DNA of 64,000 nucleotides, taken from contig WPIO01000012.1 in the NCBI GenBank assembly GCA_009760855.2, forward strand, positions 8,368,001 through 8,432,000, in the 5' to 3' direction. The position numbers were made by a program, and so were the translations under genes. The notes beneath the pieces were generated by a model. It ran no database searches, was not told the DNA's origin, and saw nothing but the letters and a program-made list of their open reading frames with translations. Positions 47,030 through 64,000 of this stretch are shown one piece after another (positions within the stretch are counted from its first letter, which is position 1; each line of letters opens with the position of its first letter). This stretch comes from Cristatella mucedo (lineage: Eukaryota; Bryozoa; Phylactolaemata; Cristatellidae).

Positions 47030-48785
47030 AAGATGACAACTAGTCGTCTAAACCTTATTTCCACTGCCCTGCTTCTAGGATGCACAGATCTGCTGCTGCC
47101 GTGAATAACTAACATCATACGGGTGTCATTAACCTCAGGTCATGTTCCAGCACCTTTCAAAAACGCTGCAGTCAGGCCACTACTCAAGAAAGCAAGAGAA
47201 CTTGAGCAACTCGCCCCCAGTCTCCCTTCGACCGCTCCTATCAAAACACTGGAATCAGTTGCGACAGACCAGCTGAACTCATATATTAAAAATTCGAACC
47301 TTGCTAATAAGTTTCAGTCTGGTTTTAGAGCAAATTACTCCTCGGAGTCGGCATTGCTTCGGGTGTATGACAACCTACTTAGGAATGCACACTTAGGTAT
47401 GGTATATCTGCTTGTTTCGCTCGATCTTTCGGCAGCTTTTGATACTATCGATCACCAAATCCTTCTTGAGCCCCTTTTATCTCACCTAGGCATCACTGGC
47501 ACTGATTGCAATGTTTCAGGTCCTATCTCAGTGGGGGACTTCAGTTATTGATGTGAATGGATCAAAGATCATTCGAGGAACCTCTGAAGTATGGGGTCAC
47601 TCAGAGGTCTGTGCTTGGTCCCGTTCTTTTCACTCTTCAAATTTGTCCTCTAACCGAAGTGATTGCAAGGCAAAATCTAGGCTTTCACTTCTTTGCAGAT
47701 AACACTCAGTTGTACTTTTGCTTTGATCCCTCCCAGCCATCGAGCACGCAGAGTTCTCTCATCTCCCTTGCTACATGTAATAATGACATCGAGATATGGA
47801 TGGCAGCAAACTTTCTTAAATTAAATGATGGAAAAACAATGTACTCGTTATGAGCAAACCTATGGGATTCATAAACTTGAAAGGTTAACGCTCACAATTG
47901 GCTCTGCCAGCATATCTCCTGTTGAATCTGCACGAAATCTGTGTGTCCTTTTCCAATGTGACCTTTCATTAGATGACCTCATCAGCTCCAGTCAAGTCTG
48001 CCTACTTTCAGCTATATAAAATTGCTAACATTCGGGTTTGTTTAGGCCGGGATATCACATCTAAATTGGTCCATGCATTTGTGACATTCCGTCTCGATCT
48101 CTGTAACTCACTGTTTGCTGGTCTACCGGCCTGTGCGATCATGTGCTTAAGGCTGGTGCAAAACTCTGCAGCTAGGCTTTTTTATCGTGAGCGTCGAAGC
48201 TGCCACATCAAACCACTTCTCACCAACATGCACTGGCTCCCAGTCAGGTAAAGCATCGACGTCAAGGTTCTGTCATTAACTGTTAGGTCTCTTCTCGCTT
48301 TCGCTCTAGCTTATCTATCAGATCACCCACAGAATCACCCACAGAAGGCTAAGCATCGTACCACCCTCTTTTTGGATCCTAATCGTTTACCTATATTTCG
48401 TACGAACCTCAAATTCTTTGGAGACCATGCTTTTACTTCGTATGCTCCCAAAGCCTGGAACCCATTCCCGACTTGCATCACGACCTCTCCTGACTTGGCC
48501 AAATTTAAAAAGAAACTAAAAACGCATCTATCTATCACAGCATTTAGTGGGTCCCTGTGATTAGTTCTTTGTGTGCTTGTGCGTGCTGACACTGCGAATG
48601 TTGCCGCTAACCATATTTGCATGCTGACTCTGTGCATTTCACCTTTATGTTATCTTGTTGTCATCGAGCATGCTATCATCAACCATTCGATCGTGCTTCC
48701 TTTACAGCAAACCTAGGGTGCCTAGAAAGAGATCCAGTTCTCTAAGGGCGCAATATAAAATGTATACTTATTATTATTAGCTATT
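47030..48785 (+). mobile_element. LINE family B, longest copy
   Basis: 5'-truncated LINE running from just before the RT domain (TSGHVPAPFKNAAVRPLLKK) to the 3' tail with GCCTAGAAAGAGATCC, TTCTCTAAGGGCGCAATATA and an ATT end. It is the reference for the other family-B pieces: L2/CR1-like, but distinct from LINE A in sequence and tail. Confidence 0.88.
47123..48560 (+). pseudogene. LINE B reverse transcriptase, frameshifted
   Basis: Blocks in order: FQSGFRANYSSESALLRV, SLDLSAAFDTIDHQILLE, a frameshift, GVTQRSVLGPVLF (PQG changed to TQR), FFADNTQLYF (catalytic YADD changed to FADN), WMAANFLKLNDGKT, frameshift, VKSAYFQLYKIANIRVCL, AFVTFRLDLCNSLFAGLP, then FGDHAFTSYAPKAWN and FKKKLKTHL. Loss of both catalytic motifs and several frameshifts make it inactive. 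Confidence 0.85.
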
Positions 48786-49924
48786 AGCTTGTATTAACCG
48801 AAATCTACGTCAACACGAGGACGCCAAGAATCAACGCAAGAATTAAAAGTTACTGCTCAGTAGACCTGACACGTATCAAGCGTACTCGCGGCCGAAGTGT
48901 TTTTATTGGTCTATCCGAAACGCCCGGTGCCCGACGCCGGGTTGCCTACGTTCTCAGCAGTATTAACTGTAGTTTAGCAGTGACGGACCGCACTAACGTC
49001 GTGGGATTAGGAACCGCGGCGAGGCTACCGCGAGAGCCGATTGGGCAGCCAGCTAGCCTTCGGACATGCGGTGCACGTCGCTCCTGAGGGGCACTGCTGC
49101 TTCTCAACCGGCTTTCTCTTCAGCCTCCAACCCCCCCCCCCCGAGTGAGCCTGGCGAGCAGCAACGAGACACTCGGTATCGTTCATCTCGTGGTGGCGCA
49201 GCAGCGAGACTCCCACGTAGGCAGGGCAGCAGCGAGACTCCCACGTAGGCAGGGCAGTGAGCGGCTGCCTCCCTTCGTTTTCAGGCAGCTTCGCTTCAGA
49301 TCGACCTCGGTCGCGGGCTGGCGTTTCCTCAACCGCGCGAGACTCGAGAGCGAGCGACTATCTTGGGTCGATTGAGCACACGCATAGCTGAGCGCTCGCC
49401 GACGGTGACCCTACGCCCGGCGCGCTCGGGCATGCCCCCGGTGCCACGACGCTCGCGCGGCCCGCTTCGGGCGCCGTTCGCCATCTAAAGAGATCCTCTC
49501 TATCAGTTCAATGATGCAATGGGAGCTGAGCCGAGAAGCCTAGAAAGACTCGCGCCCCACCCCCTCCCGATCGCTGGAGTTGAATTCTTCGGCATCCAAA
49601 GCCGTCGGGCCCAATGCTAGTTAATCTAAGCAGCAGCTGCTGCTTGTGCCGAAGGGCAGCTTACGGTCAGCGTTCCGTGGCCGTTTCGAACGGGAAACTT
49701 AAAAGACCTTTGCACGCCCAATGTTACCTTTCCCTAAACGCAGCCGAAACTGCAGAGTACGACACAGCAGCAGAACAGACTGCACACCGGCGACTGACGC
49801 AACTCGCGGGCGCGGATTACGAACAACGCTGCAGGCTCCGCGGGTGGGCGTGAATCCGATGCAAACGCCACACCGCTACCGCATAACCGCCTCGTCGACA
49901 GCCAGCGGCTGAAATGCGACGCAT
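48786..49924. other. GC-rich stretch, no gene seen
   Basis: Holds a poly-C run at 49,131-49,142 and a perfect 28-bp duplication at 49,201-49,256. No exon was recognised. Confidence 0.45.
49201..49256 (+). repeat. Perfect 28-bp tandem duplication
   Basis: Two identical 28-bp units starting GCAGCGAGACTCCCACG. Confidence 0.9.
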
Positions 49925-50336
49925 TTAACTTGTTTCAAAGTGACCTCTCGTTAGATGACCACGTCAGCTCCACAGTCAAGTCTGCCTACTTTCAGCTACA
50001 TAGCACTGCTAAAATTCGGGCTTGTTTAGATAAGGATACCACGTCTAAGTTGGTACAAGCATTTGTGACATCCCGTCTTGACTTCTGTAACTCACTGCTT
50101 GCTGGCCTACCGGCATGTGCAATCAGGCGATTACAGCTGGTGCAAAATACCGCAGCTAGGCTTGTCTGTCGTGAGCGTTGCAGTTGCCAAATCACACCAC
50201 TTCTCGCCGACCAGCACTGTCTACCAGTCAAGCAACGCACCGACTTCAAGGTTTCGTCGCTCACATTTAGGTCACTTCATTCTTTGGCTCCAGCTTATCT
50301 CTTACATCTAGCAGGACGGTGGCCATGGAAGTCGGA

Positions 50337-50372
<36 letters not shown>

Positions 50373-50496
50373 TCTTTATTTTACTTACTATTCTATTGCG
50401 TATCACTTTGCAGCAAATGTAAAGCGCCTAGAAAGAGATTAAGTTCTCTGAGGGCGCTTTATCAAGTGCAATATTATTATTATTATTATTATTATC
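49925..50496 (+). mobile_element. LINE family B 3' fragment
   Basis: Open for about 170 codons: [66 protein letters not shown]. Then comes a clean tail GTAAAGCGCCTAGAAAGAG, TTCTCTGAGGGCGCTTTATC and ATT repeats. It lacks the FGD-AF-SYA block, so it is internally deleted. Better preserved than the long copy. Confidence 0.85.
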
Positions 50497-50968
50497 TACT
50501 CCCCCACCAGGCCAAGCATAGTACCATCCGCTTTTCGGAATCCAACAGTTTACCAATACCTCGTACAAACCTCAAATCCTTTGGAGACCGTGCATTTAGT
50601 TCGTATGCTCCCAAAGCCTGAAACTCTCTCCCGACTTGCGTCAGAACATCCCCTGACTTTACCACATTTAAAAGTAACTTAAAAACACCTATTTAGGACA
50701 GCATTTAGTGTGTCCCTGTGATTCGTCCTTCACGTGCTTATGCGTGCTGACACGGTGCATGCAGCCACTAACCACATTTGCATGCCGACCCTGTGCATGT
50801 CACCCCTAACCATGTTATTCATGTTGTTTGTTTATCAAGTATGATACAACTCACCATTCAATTGCATTTCCCTTTGCAGCAAATGTAAAGCGCCTAGAAA
50901 GAGATTGAGTTCTCTGAGGGCGCTTTATCAAGTGCATTATAACTATTATTACTATTATTATTAGCACC
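50497..50968 (+). mobile_element. LINE family B 3' fragment, tandem to the previous one
   Basis: Starts AKHSTIRFSESNSLPIPRTN right after the ATT tail of the previous fragment. It has LKSFGDRAFSSYAPKA and a complete tail ending in ATT-rich sequence. Same orientation, no spacer. Confidence 0.85.
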
Positions 50969-52799
50969 AATACCGCTAGGGCGAGCTACACAGGGCTCTC
51001 TGCCAGTCTTCACGCTTTCAACGACCATTTGAAGTTAATACATATTGGATAGCAGTCATCATGTTGGCATTGCTTTCCAGGATTTCCTGACACGATGCAA
51101 TCATTCCGTATACAGTCGCTCATTAGCCAGGTAAGTGCGCTGCCCGCAATGCAGCGGCAGCGGTGACGCATGCACACTCGACCGCTCCAGCATTCCATGA
51201 GCGCCGCTAAATATTGATTTTTTGGAATGATGAGGCAGCCAACCATTCAGTATTTGTGTTCTGCCTTTATGTTTGTTGTCGTGCTGCGGAGGTTCGGCTG
51301 AAGCGAAATCAATGCATCCGCCGGTCCTCGCTCACCATTCAGCCCATCACCCCCCCCCTGCGTTCAGTAGAGAGCGATCGAGATAATCGTGAAAATACCG
51401 ATCTGTCTGCCTTCTGACATTGGAAGCAAGTCAGTAGAAGTGAATCCAAGGCTTGGTCGCCGCAGAAAGCCGGCAGAACGAGACAGCGCGAAGATGCTAC
51501 CGTGCGTAGACCCGTGGCTCAAAGCTTAGACGGCGCGGCTCGATCTCCTAGGGTGGCGATTTGCATAGGCGACACCCAGATAGACAGCGGTTTTGGACCC
51601 AATCGCCAGGCAACGGTAGTCGCCTCCACTGAAGGATTACAGAGACCGGTGACAAAACATGTCAGTCATCCTAAGATATTGAAGCATTCAGCGAGCTGGC
51701 AACATGCAAGGCTGCGTTGTCACGATTGTTCCATGAGCGCTTTATCAGAAAGCGACATAACAACATCCATTCGCATTAGGCGCCAGGGCACTGCTTCGAG
51801 GGACCTTGATAATGAAATCCGAGAACGAAGAAATCGTGAGGTGAAGTTCGCCTTAAAGTAACTGGCGCCTGCAACTGCTTGACACACTTGCAGCCAACCC
51901 TGACGACGGTACTCGTGGCTAATAAAAGTTGCTCACCTAGAAACTTGGCTGTTATTCTACGTTCTTGAAGTCACCACAATATACATCCAGCCGTTTTAGC
52001 CGTGCGCCCGCATAAGGTCTTCACCAGTTTTTTTTTTAAGTGACCAGCCCACGGGCGATTACTCCTTGATTGATTACGATTATGATTACGATTATAATTA
52101 CGATTATGATTACGCCTGGATCCGAGGAGAAAACGAGGAACGGCAGAGACGCAGTGGCGGCAGGTCGAAAGCTGTTTCGGAGATTGCCTGCCATTAGGCG
52201 GCGGAAGATTTCGAGCAATGGCTTGCTAGGGCAGGGCCGTGTACATAGCTATGAAGCTTTCAGGCCGGCTGTCGAGACTGATCAGCGATGCAGGCGAAAT
52301 CCGGAGGTGAATAAGCGATACTGAGGAGGCCAGAAAGCCGTCCGGTGGAAGATGAAGTACAGACCTTAGCGGGAGCGACACCGATGACAGTGTGCTGAGG
52401 CCAGGGCGGACATGGCGAAATGGGGAAATGGCGAGACAGTCAAGGACTATCCTTATCGAAGGAACTGTCGGTACTTATTGCTTGCAGCGGGGCGGTTTTT
52501 GTAAGACTCGATAGGAATGGAAACACTGTTCCTTAAGAATTACCAAACGTGGGGCTTTTTCACCGCTCTTGGGATTATTACAATCAATGCTGTGGCAGTC
52601 CATACAAACGGCATCAAAACGGTCTCCCTAAAAAGCGCCAGGACGTCGGATGGTACTACGAGATTAGTAAAAGCATTGCGAACGCGCTTGATAGGATCAA
52701 TTGACATTTGCGCAAAAAACGGACGCAGCGCGCGAAATTACTGTAATTGCACGAGCCGGTCGCGTAGTCATTCCAAGGGCACTAAGCGGTCTCGGACTC
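50969..52799. other. No supported gene
   Basis: Small open frames only. A GATTAC/GATTAT tandem repeat lies at 52,067-52,114. Confidence 0.45.
52067..52114 (+). repeat. GATTAC/GATTAT hexanucleotide repeat
   Basis: About eight hexamer units alternating GATTAC with GATTAT or AATTAC. Confidence 0.85.
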
Positions 52800-54535
52800 G
52801 GGACTCGTAAGCGTAAGCACTTCTTAACCAGCCTGCAGCCGGACCAGTCCCCGTGGTGACCACGAACTTCGGCGAGACGGAAAAATGACGCGGAAGTTAG
52901 AAGACCCCGCAAACTACGTGACCCGGTCGCTTTCAAGTCACACCTCCCGCGCGGTGAACAGTTCCCCACTTTTAGGCGGTTTCACATTCGCTGCTGCGAA
53001 GCGAGCTCAAGAGCAGCCACGACACTACGCACGGCGCTCGAGCGACGCCGAGCGGCTAGACGAGCACCCAGACTTTTGCCTCACAGCGGAGCCAATTCTT
53101 CCCTGGATAGATAAAGTCACTCATCTGCGGTGGCCATAGCGCGTAGCGGCTGCTAACCCAGGGCGCCCTGGGGCGAATTCTTGCGGCGGTTCCGACGCAT
53201 GCGTGCGAACCGCCCGCTTATCAAGCTTGCCGGCGTTACCTCGGACCCTAGCATTTGATTTTCACACCGGCCCCACGTCGTCAGCCGACGGCGCTCGCGG
53301 CGCCGTCGGCTGCTGGCGCGGCAACTCGTTGGCCGGCGGAGCTGCTGAGGGCTCGCGCGTCGTCTTGGCAACCCTGTCCGGCAAGTTCATTTCAAACCGC
53401 CCTGTCGGAAGAAGTAAAGCACTAGGCTAAGCTCTTACGTCTGCGGTATCGCTGCGACTGTAATGGCATTCCCAGCGTCGCAGCGGTCTGGTGGCGTACG
53501 GGCGGCGGAAATCGAGCGCTCGCGACTACAGCGGGCTATTTGCTTAGCTGCTAGATTGGCAACTTCTCTGGCGCCCGCTCGTCGGCAGTATGCCGGCAGC
53601 AGAGCGGCCGAGCGAGGCGTACGCGTCAGAATGTCAGGGAGTGGGCGTCGTCGCCGCCGGTTTGCAACGAAGTAATCGGGCGGCGCGGTCGGAGAGCCGC
53701 GCGCGGTCTATGCGAGGGCGCCCAATTTGCCAGCGCTCGCCTCGCGCGCTCGGGCATGCGTTTAATCATCCTGAGACCTATTTTCGTAATCGCTCCTCAT
53801 TTAACGAGACGCATTTAATTATGAAGGCTTATATACCAACCTGGAAGCGCAGAGTCTAGCGTCCACCGCGCGGTCCCCCCTCGCCCGCCGACGGAAGCAG
53901 CCCGCCGAAGCCTTCATTCGCTGCAGCCGACCCTGCAGCCGCAGTTGCTAGAGGCGGGAGCACTGTGGCCGGCCGCAGCGACGACGCGCCTCTTCGATGC
54001 AGGCCAACTGCACGGCACGAAGTGCAGCGCAACGTTAAACGATCGGCAGCTGTCCGCGCGGAAGCGGCGGGCGGTCAGAGGGTCCGGTCGCACGTAATTG
54101 CTGCGTCTACTGGCAACCCTACGCAGCCCTCCGAGGATCCCCTGGCCGCTTATTAAATTGAGAGGCAGCCACGCATGTAATAGCCGCTTGCTCTCGCATG
54201 GCGGCAAGTGCGTCTAATGAGAATCGCCTGTCCAAACAGCGCGCGTTCTCCTTCGCCCCAAGCAAAAGCCGGCTTGAACCTCTCTGCATTGGCTTTCAAA
54301 TAGAAAGCATCCACGCGGGGCGGCCGGGGCCGCGAAACCATCACTTCTATATAGACCGCAGGTCTTACCGTGAGAGCGGAGAGCGGAGTGATGCATTCTT
54401 TCGTGACCAGCCGAGTAGCTCGCCCCCCAACGTCGAGATCCCGCTGGTATGGTCGAGATGGGCGTGGCACGCGGAATTGCGTTTACCGGAAGTCCGCCGC
54501 CTGCGTCGTATTGTTATGCTGCTGCGGAGCGCAGA
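52800..54535 (+). promoter_or_regulatory. GC-rich leader upstream of the WDFY start codon
   Basis: GC- and CpG-rich DNA directly before the WDFY ATG, standing out from the AT-richer flanks. It is probably the promoter and 5' untranslated region. No TATA box in a convincing position was seen, and the small open frames here match nothing I know. Confidence 0.4.
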
Positions 54536-60022
<5,487 letters not shown>

Positions 60023-61867
60023 GTGAGTGCACAGCGCTGCCGCCGCCGCTTCGTTCCTCTTCGTGCTCTACCTGTTCCTTCTGCTCGTGCTCCTTCTGCC
60101 CCTGATGCTGTGTGCAATCTGCTCCTATCTCTCATCCTAGCTCCTGCTCCTTCTGACGAGTTTTCTTTTGCCCATATGGCTAAGCTGTGGCTAGCAACTT
60201 GGTTAACTAGTGATCGTAAAATGTTTGCCTAGTGTCAGCTTACATCGAGGACATACATGTATGGCAGCTATGGTAATAAAATCGTTGGTGCTTTCAGATT
60301 ATGGGAGGTTTGATTTTCCCCATGCAGGATGAACTCTCTGGCAACCACTTTCTTGGCACTGATGATATGGCTTTTAAGGCAGGTTTAGCCACGAGTTGAA
60401 TCCTGTGACAGCTAGAGCACTGGCCGGTGTAGCAGGGCCAATGGTAGCCTCATCGGCCACGGCTAGCCGTAAGCCAATGTCTGCTGCCATCGTTTTCTCA
60501 AGCCAGTGCCTACTGCCATGGTCTGCCTTCAAAGCTGTTTATTGAGTCGGTGGGCTGTAGCGCTGGGCAAAGACGTGCACACACAGCAGCACCCATACAC
60601 TTGCGTGTGCACACTCACACCCACTCATTTTTTCAAGCACGTGTAACTTGGATGGCAGATCTAGATGAGGCAGGCGATAAAAAGCAAGCACTTGCGAGTG
60701 AGCTGCTATGCCCACTTTTTGCCACACTTTGATGTTATGTTAAGCTGCCGTTAAGTTGTCGGGTTGACAATAACAGACCTTGCTCGCTTGGGTCGGTTGA
60801 GGCTAGTGGTGCAAAGTCTAATCTCATTGAAAGAATCTGAACGAAGCAAAGCTCTCCATAACTCAGTTTTGCTCGTCCTTTCTGCCTATACTTCTTGACA
60901 GCTCCTGCCATTTGTTAGAGCCATCAGGCAACTTTGCTCCTCATCCGGTTTCTGCTGCAGATCCAACTGTAACATGAGTGCAGCAAAGCTGCTGCCTCCA
61001 TTTAACGACCCTACATGGAGCAGTTGTGTGCTGCAATGCCGGCTAGCTTCTTTATGCTCTGCCCCTTCCTCCTACTTCTCAGTGGATCTCTAGTTCCTTT
61101 TACGGGATGTTCAGGCATTAAGATACATGAGGATTTGCTGTGGGAGTATCCCTAACACTCTTAGTTGCTGTCCAGGCCTCTGTAAGTTGGCACTTGTCCC
61201 GATCTCTCAGTGCAAAGCATCCTTAATTCGTAGCTTGCAAAATGAGCAACAGCTTCATGTCTATTGCTGCTGTTTTTGGTTTCTCGGCAAAGAAACGACT
61301 CGAGTCCGAACTAAAAAAACAAGTTCGATTGCTGTGCTGGTGGCCGCTGCTACTACGCTCTAGTTATGGATGACTTTTGCTGGGACGTTTTGGCAACAGC
61401 TGTGCTCAGGCTGCATCTCAAATGGAGCAGCAATCGACACCATGTCAGCTGCAAGTATTGGTCTGGAACTTGGTCTTTTCCATTTTTTCTTATCTCCTGT
61501 TTCTCAGTTGTCACTTTTGCACCATGTGCAACTGCTCAGTCATGCTTCTTTAGGAAGGAAAATGGCCACCAGCCTGCCTTTTAAAGGTGAAACTACCATG
61601 ATTACACGTTGCTCGATGGCAAAAAGTACCACGGTGCCTGAAGTTCTGGCACCTGCTCGGAAGTTTCCAGCAATAGAAAGTGTTCCTGTTGAGCATTCAG
61701 TGGCTCGGTAGGCCCGAGTCCGTATTGCCTGATTAGATAAGGCAACAGGTTTAATAGTCGGTCTGTGTGCCCTTTCAGGGGCTGGTAACAGGCAGGCTGC
61801 TGTGCGTTCTGCCTTGTGACTGACAGAGCTGTCTGGGTAATGTGACCATGGTTAAAAAACTACGAAA

Positions 61868-61993
61868 TATAATTAATTTGTGTAGTGCCCTAAGAGAGCG
61901 AATCTCTATCCAGGAGCTTCACATATGCCGAAGGTCTTAAGCCCACGACCTCGGTCGTCAAAGGCGAGTACGTTAACCTCATAGCACCTTAAG
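61868..61993 (-). mobile_element. SINE2 copy, worn
   Basis: Minus strand shows GAGGTCGTGGGCTTAAGACC at the B-box place, GAAGCTCCTGGATAGAGATTC and GGGCACTACACAAATTAATT. Lies in WDFY intron 7. Confidence 0.7.
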
Positions 61994-62318
61994 CTCCGAG
62001 CCAAAACCTGGGCGCCGATTGGCATGGAGCACCTATCCTGTGTTGCCAACTTTCTTGCTAACACCGTCGTTTGCTATGGTTATAGTGTTGTCTCAGGCGT
62101 TCAGTAAGCCGGCTCTGTTTTCCGTCGTATGCCTTGCTCAAAGTGTTAAGCTCCTCATACAGATTCGCAAGAAACTCAGCTGTAGTTCTGCATGCTTTCA
62201 GTGCTCATTATGCCATGCAGCACTGGCTGCATGCCTGGAATGAGATCACATGTTCTGAGCGTTGTCCTATCTTGCCCAACGGTGCAGCTAGAAAGTGTGG
62301 TCTCATCGTCAAGCCTTG

Positions 62319-62321
<3 letters not shown>

Positions 62322-62362
<41 letters not shown>
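62322..62362 (+). repeat. GT microsatellite
   Basis: About 20 GT units. Confidence 0.95.
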
Positions 62363-62364
<2 letters not shown>

Positions 62365-62934
62365 ACACGTGCGCACGCCCGCGCTCGCAAGTGTAAGCAC
62401 TTGCTTGCATTTCGATGTAAGAGTGTTCAAGCTCGCGGCCATTGTCTGCCGTGAATAGGCATCAACATTTGCGTACAGGATAGTGAGCATAGGCCTGCAG
62501 GACTAACGAGTGGCTAGAGCTTCTCACCATCGATGGGCTGACATCTCGACACACTGTGGCATCTGTGGCATTAGTGCCCTTTTCTTATGCCTATTTGATT
62601 TGACCAAATGATATCTGTAACCTGCTCACTCACCTTATGTAGTGGTGCCACCCGGGGCATCAGATGAGCTGCCTTTCTTGCTGCTGCTCTGCTCCAGTTT
62701 CTGCTCCTCGGCTTCTGCATGATCGATTCTGCTTCCAATCTGCTGATCGAGTTACATCATCTTGGTTGTGTAGCTGGTCGTTAGAGTGGCATTCAGTTGC
62801 TGATATATAGGTAATTTATGGAAGCGATAACTGGAAGTGCTCTTGATATGCTATTGATTTATTCGGTGAGAGCTCTCTATCGAGCAGTTTGAAAGCTCAG
62901 ATGGCACGCTAGAGGAAGGCCAGTGGAGTGCTTG

Positions 62935-63103
62935 TGTGCATGATAAGGTGGTTGCCTTTCATGACTTCGGCCCCGAGGTCGTGGGTTCGAATCCTGCAGT
63001 AGACAATCCTTTATTGCAGCTGCAAGTGGTAGTGATAGCCGTAAAGGCTCTTCTGTTGCTATACAAAAGAGGCCATTGAATCAGCGAGTATTTTTATTTT
63101 TAT
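62935..63103 (+). mobile_element. SINE1 copy
   Basis: ATAAGGTGGTTGCC, GGCCCCGAGGTCGTGG, perfect B box GGTTCGAATCC, CTTTATTGCAGCTGCAAG, GTGATAGCCGTAAAGGC, TTGCTATACAAAAGAGG and a TATTTTTATTTT tail. Lies in WDFY intron 7 if that intron extends this far. Confidence 0.82.
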
Positions 63104-63185
63104 GATGTGGTTAAGCACTAACCTTGGTGCAATTTTAAGCTGCAAACTACCCCCACGTTGACCTTCAGGGCGATACAGCCTGTGT

Positions 63186-63670
63186 TAATAATAATAAATA
63201 ATAAAAATAATAATGCACTTGATAGAGCACCCTCAGAGAACTCAATCTCTTTCTAGTCACTTTAAATGCTCTGAAAAGGGAGCACGATCGAATGGTTAGT
63301 GGTAGCGTGCTCAGTGATAACAAGCATAACGTGGTAAGGGGTGACATACACAGGCAAAGCATCCAAATCTGGTTAGTGGCAACATGCACTATGTCAGTAC
63401 GCATAAGCACACAAATGACGAATCACAGGGACCCACTAAATGATGTGACAAATAGATGCGTTTTTAGTTTCTTATTAAATGTGGTCAAGTCATGATGCAA
63501 GTCAGAAGTGAGTTCCATGCTTTTGGAGCATGCAAACTAAAGGCACGGTCTCCAAAGGATTTGAGGGTCGTACGAGGTATAAGTAAACGATCAGATTCGA
63601 AAAAGCGGGTGGTACGATGCTTAGCTTGGTGGGGAGCAGATTTGATAGGTAGGCTGGAGCCAATGGAGGA
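63186..63670 (-). mobile_element. LINE family B 3' fragment
   Basis: Minus strand from the LAP-L region through AKHRTTRF, RTTLKSFGDRAFSLHAPKA, the untranslated part and a good tail (AAAGTGACTAGAAAGAG, TTCTCTGAGGGTGCTCTATC, ATT-rich). Confidence 0.85.
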
Positions 63671-63811
63671 AGGGGGTTCTAGGGCAATCGGTGCAGCACA
63701 ATTCGGAGCAGACATTTCGGACAGTTCAGTTTTTCTTTCCATGTGATAAAGATAACCTTCGTAAACCAGCATTCGTTTTCCTTTCTCTGATTCCACAAAT
63801 TCTAAAGCCAT
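63671..63811 (-). pseudogene. FLYWCH-type zinc-finger fragment abutting LINE B
   Basis: From an ATG at 63,811 the minus strand reads EFVESEKGKRMLVYEGYLYH and MERKTE. This is the first half of the FLYWCH finger pattern: F-x-S-x-KGK, then LVY-x-GY-x-Y. The WRC and Cys/His half is missing; the frame runs into unrelated residues and then LINE B. FLYWCH fingers occur in host regulators and in some transposases, so the origin is open. Probably a truncated relic, or the first exon of a gene interrupted by the LINE. Confidence 0.45.
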
Positions 63812-64000
63812 TTCTATGAGTCTCTTTACTTATTTATGCATAGGATAGTTAAACTTTAAATAGAAAATTAAAACTATCGAAATAACTACAATCCATAATG
63901 TCTCACAGACTATGATGCTGGACTTGCAAGTTTAAAGTTACAAAGGTGTCTGTCCACTGACCTTTTCAGTCATGCTTATATGCACTGATCCCCCTAGCTA
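63812..64000. other. No feature seen
   Basis: AT-rich right edge; too short to judge. Confidence 0.4.

Larger units (their letters stand above)
60023..62934 (+). other. Start of WDFY intron 7; no exon seen
   Basis: The donor GTGAGTG at 60,023 opens an intron that reaches at least to the window end. The next family block (after GHQ, expected to resemble DRVQAL) was not found in any frame. The stretch contains a SINE2 (61,868-61,993) and a GT microsatellite (62,322-62,362); otherwise nothing recognisable. Confidence 0.6.

Overview
This window is animal nuclear DNA, most likely from an invertebrate bilaterian; the species cannot be read from the sequence. The reasons are spliced genes with GT-AG introns, an acetylcholinesterase, a WD40/FYVE-family gene clearly diverged from the vertebrate form, L2/CR1-like LINEs, tRNA-derived SINEs and very long CT, TA, GT and GACA microsatellites. 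Only two host genes can be supported. Most long open frames in the left half are artefacts of extreme GC richness.

Layout. 1-3,000: decayed LINE fragments, one of them carrying a solo-LTR-like insertion. 3,000-30,000: a very GC- and CpG-rich block holding one minus-strand gene. This is an acetylcholinesterase in three recognisable exons: a large first exon at 25,211-26,835, a second at 15,658-15,880 and a third at 11,344-11,492. They are separated by introns of about 9.3 and 4.2 kb. The third exon encodes a tryptophan-rich tail like the T peptide that assembles and anchors vertebrate synaptic AChE. Reading through the donor in exon 2 gives a shorter, alternative C-terminus.

30,000-52,000: a repeat-dominated, less GC-rich region. 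LINE family A has two nearly identical copies in opposite orientation at about 39.8-41.4 and 42.6-43.9 kb, plus an older copy at 44.15-45.3 kb split by two SINEs. LINE family B has many 5'-truncated pieces. SINE1 and SINE2 are two tRNA-like SINE families, and SINE2 shares its 3' tail with LINE B. Insertions are nested: one LINE B copy is interrupted by an inverted LINE A, a SINE2 and microsatellites.

52,000-64,000: a GC-rich leader, then seven plus-strand exons (54,536-60,022) of a WDFY1/WDFY2-type gene. It continues past the window, and the FYVE domain is not reached. Its sixth intron has a GC donor instead of GT. Several repeats lie in its introns, including the second copy of an unclassified dispersed repeat. 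A FLYWCH-like fragment abuts a LINE B tail near the right edge.

The two host genes show no sign of working together: AChE acts outside the cell at synapses, and WDFY-type proteins act on endosomes. The most useful results are the reconstruction of the AChE gene with its distant tail exon, and the LINE/SINE relationships.
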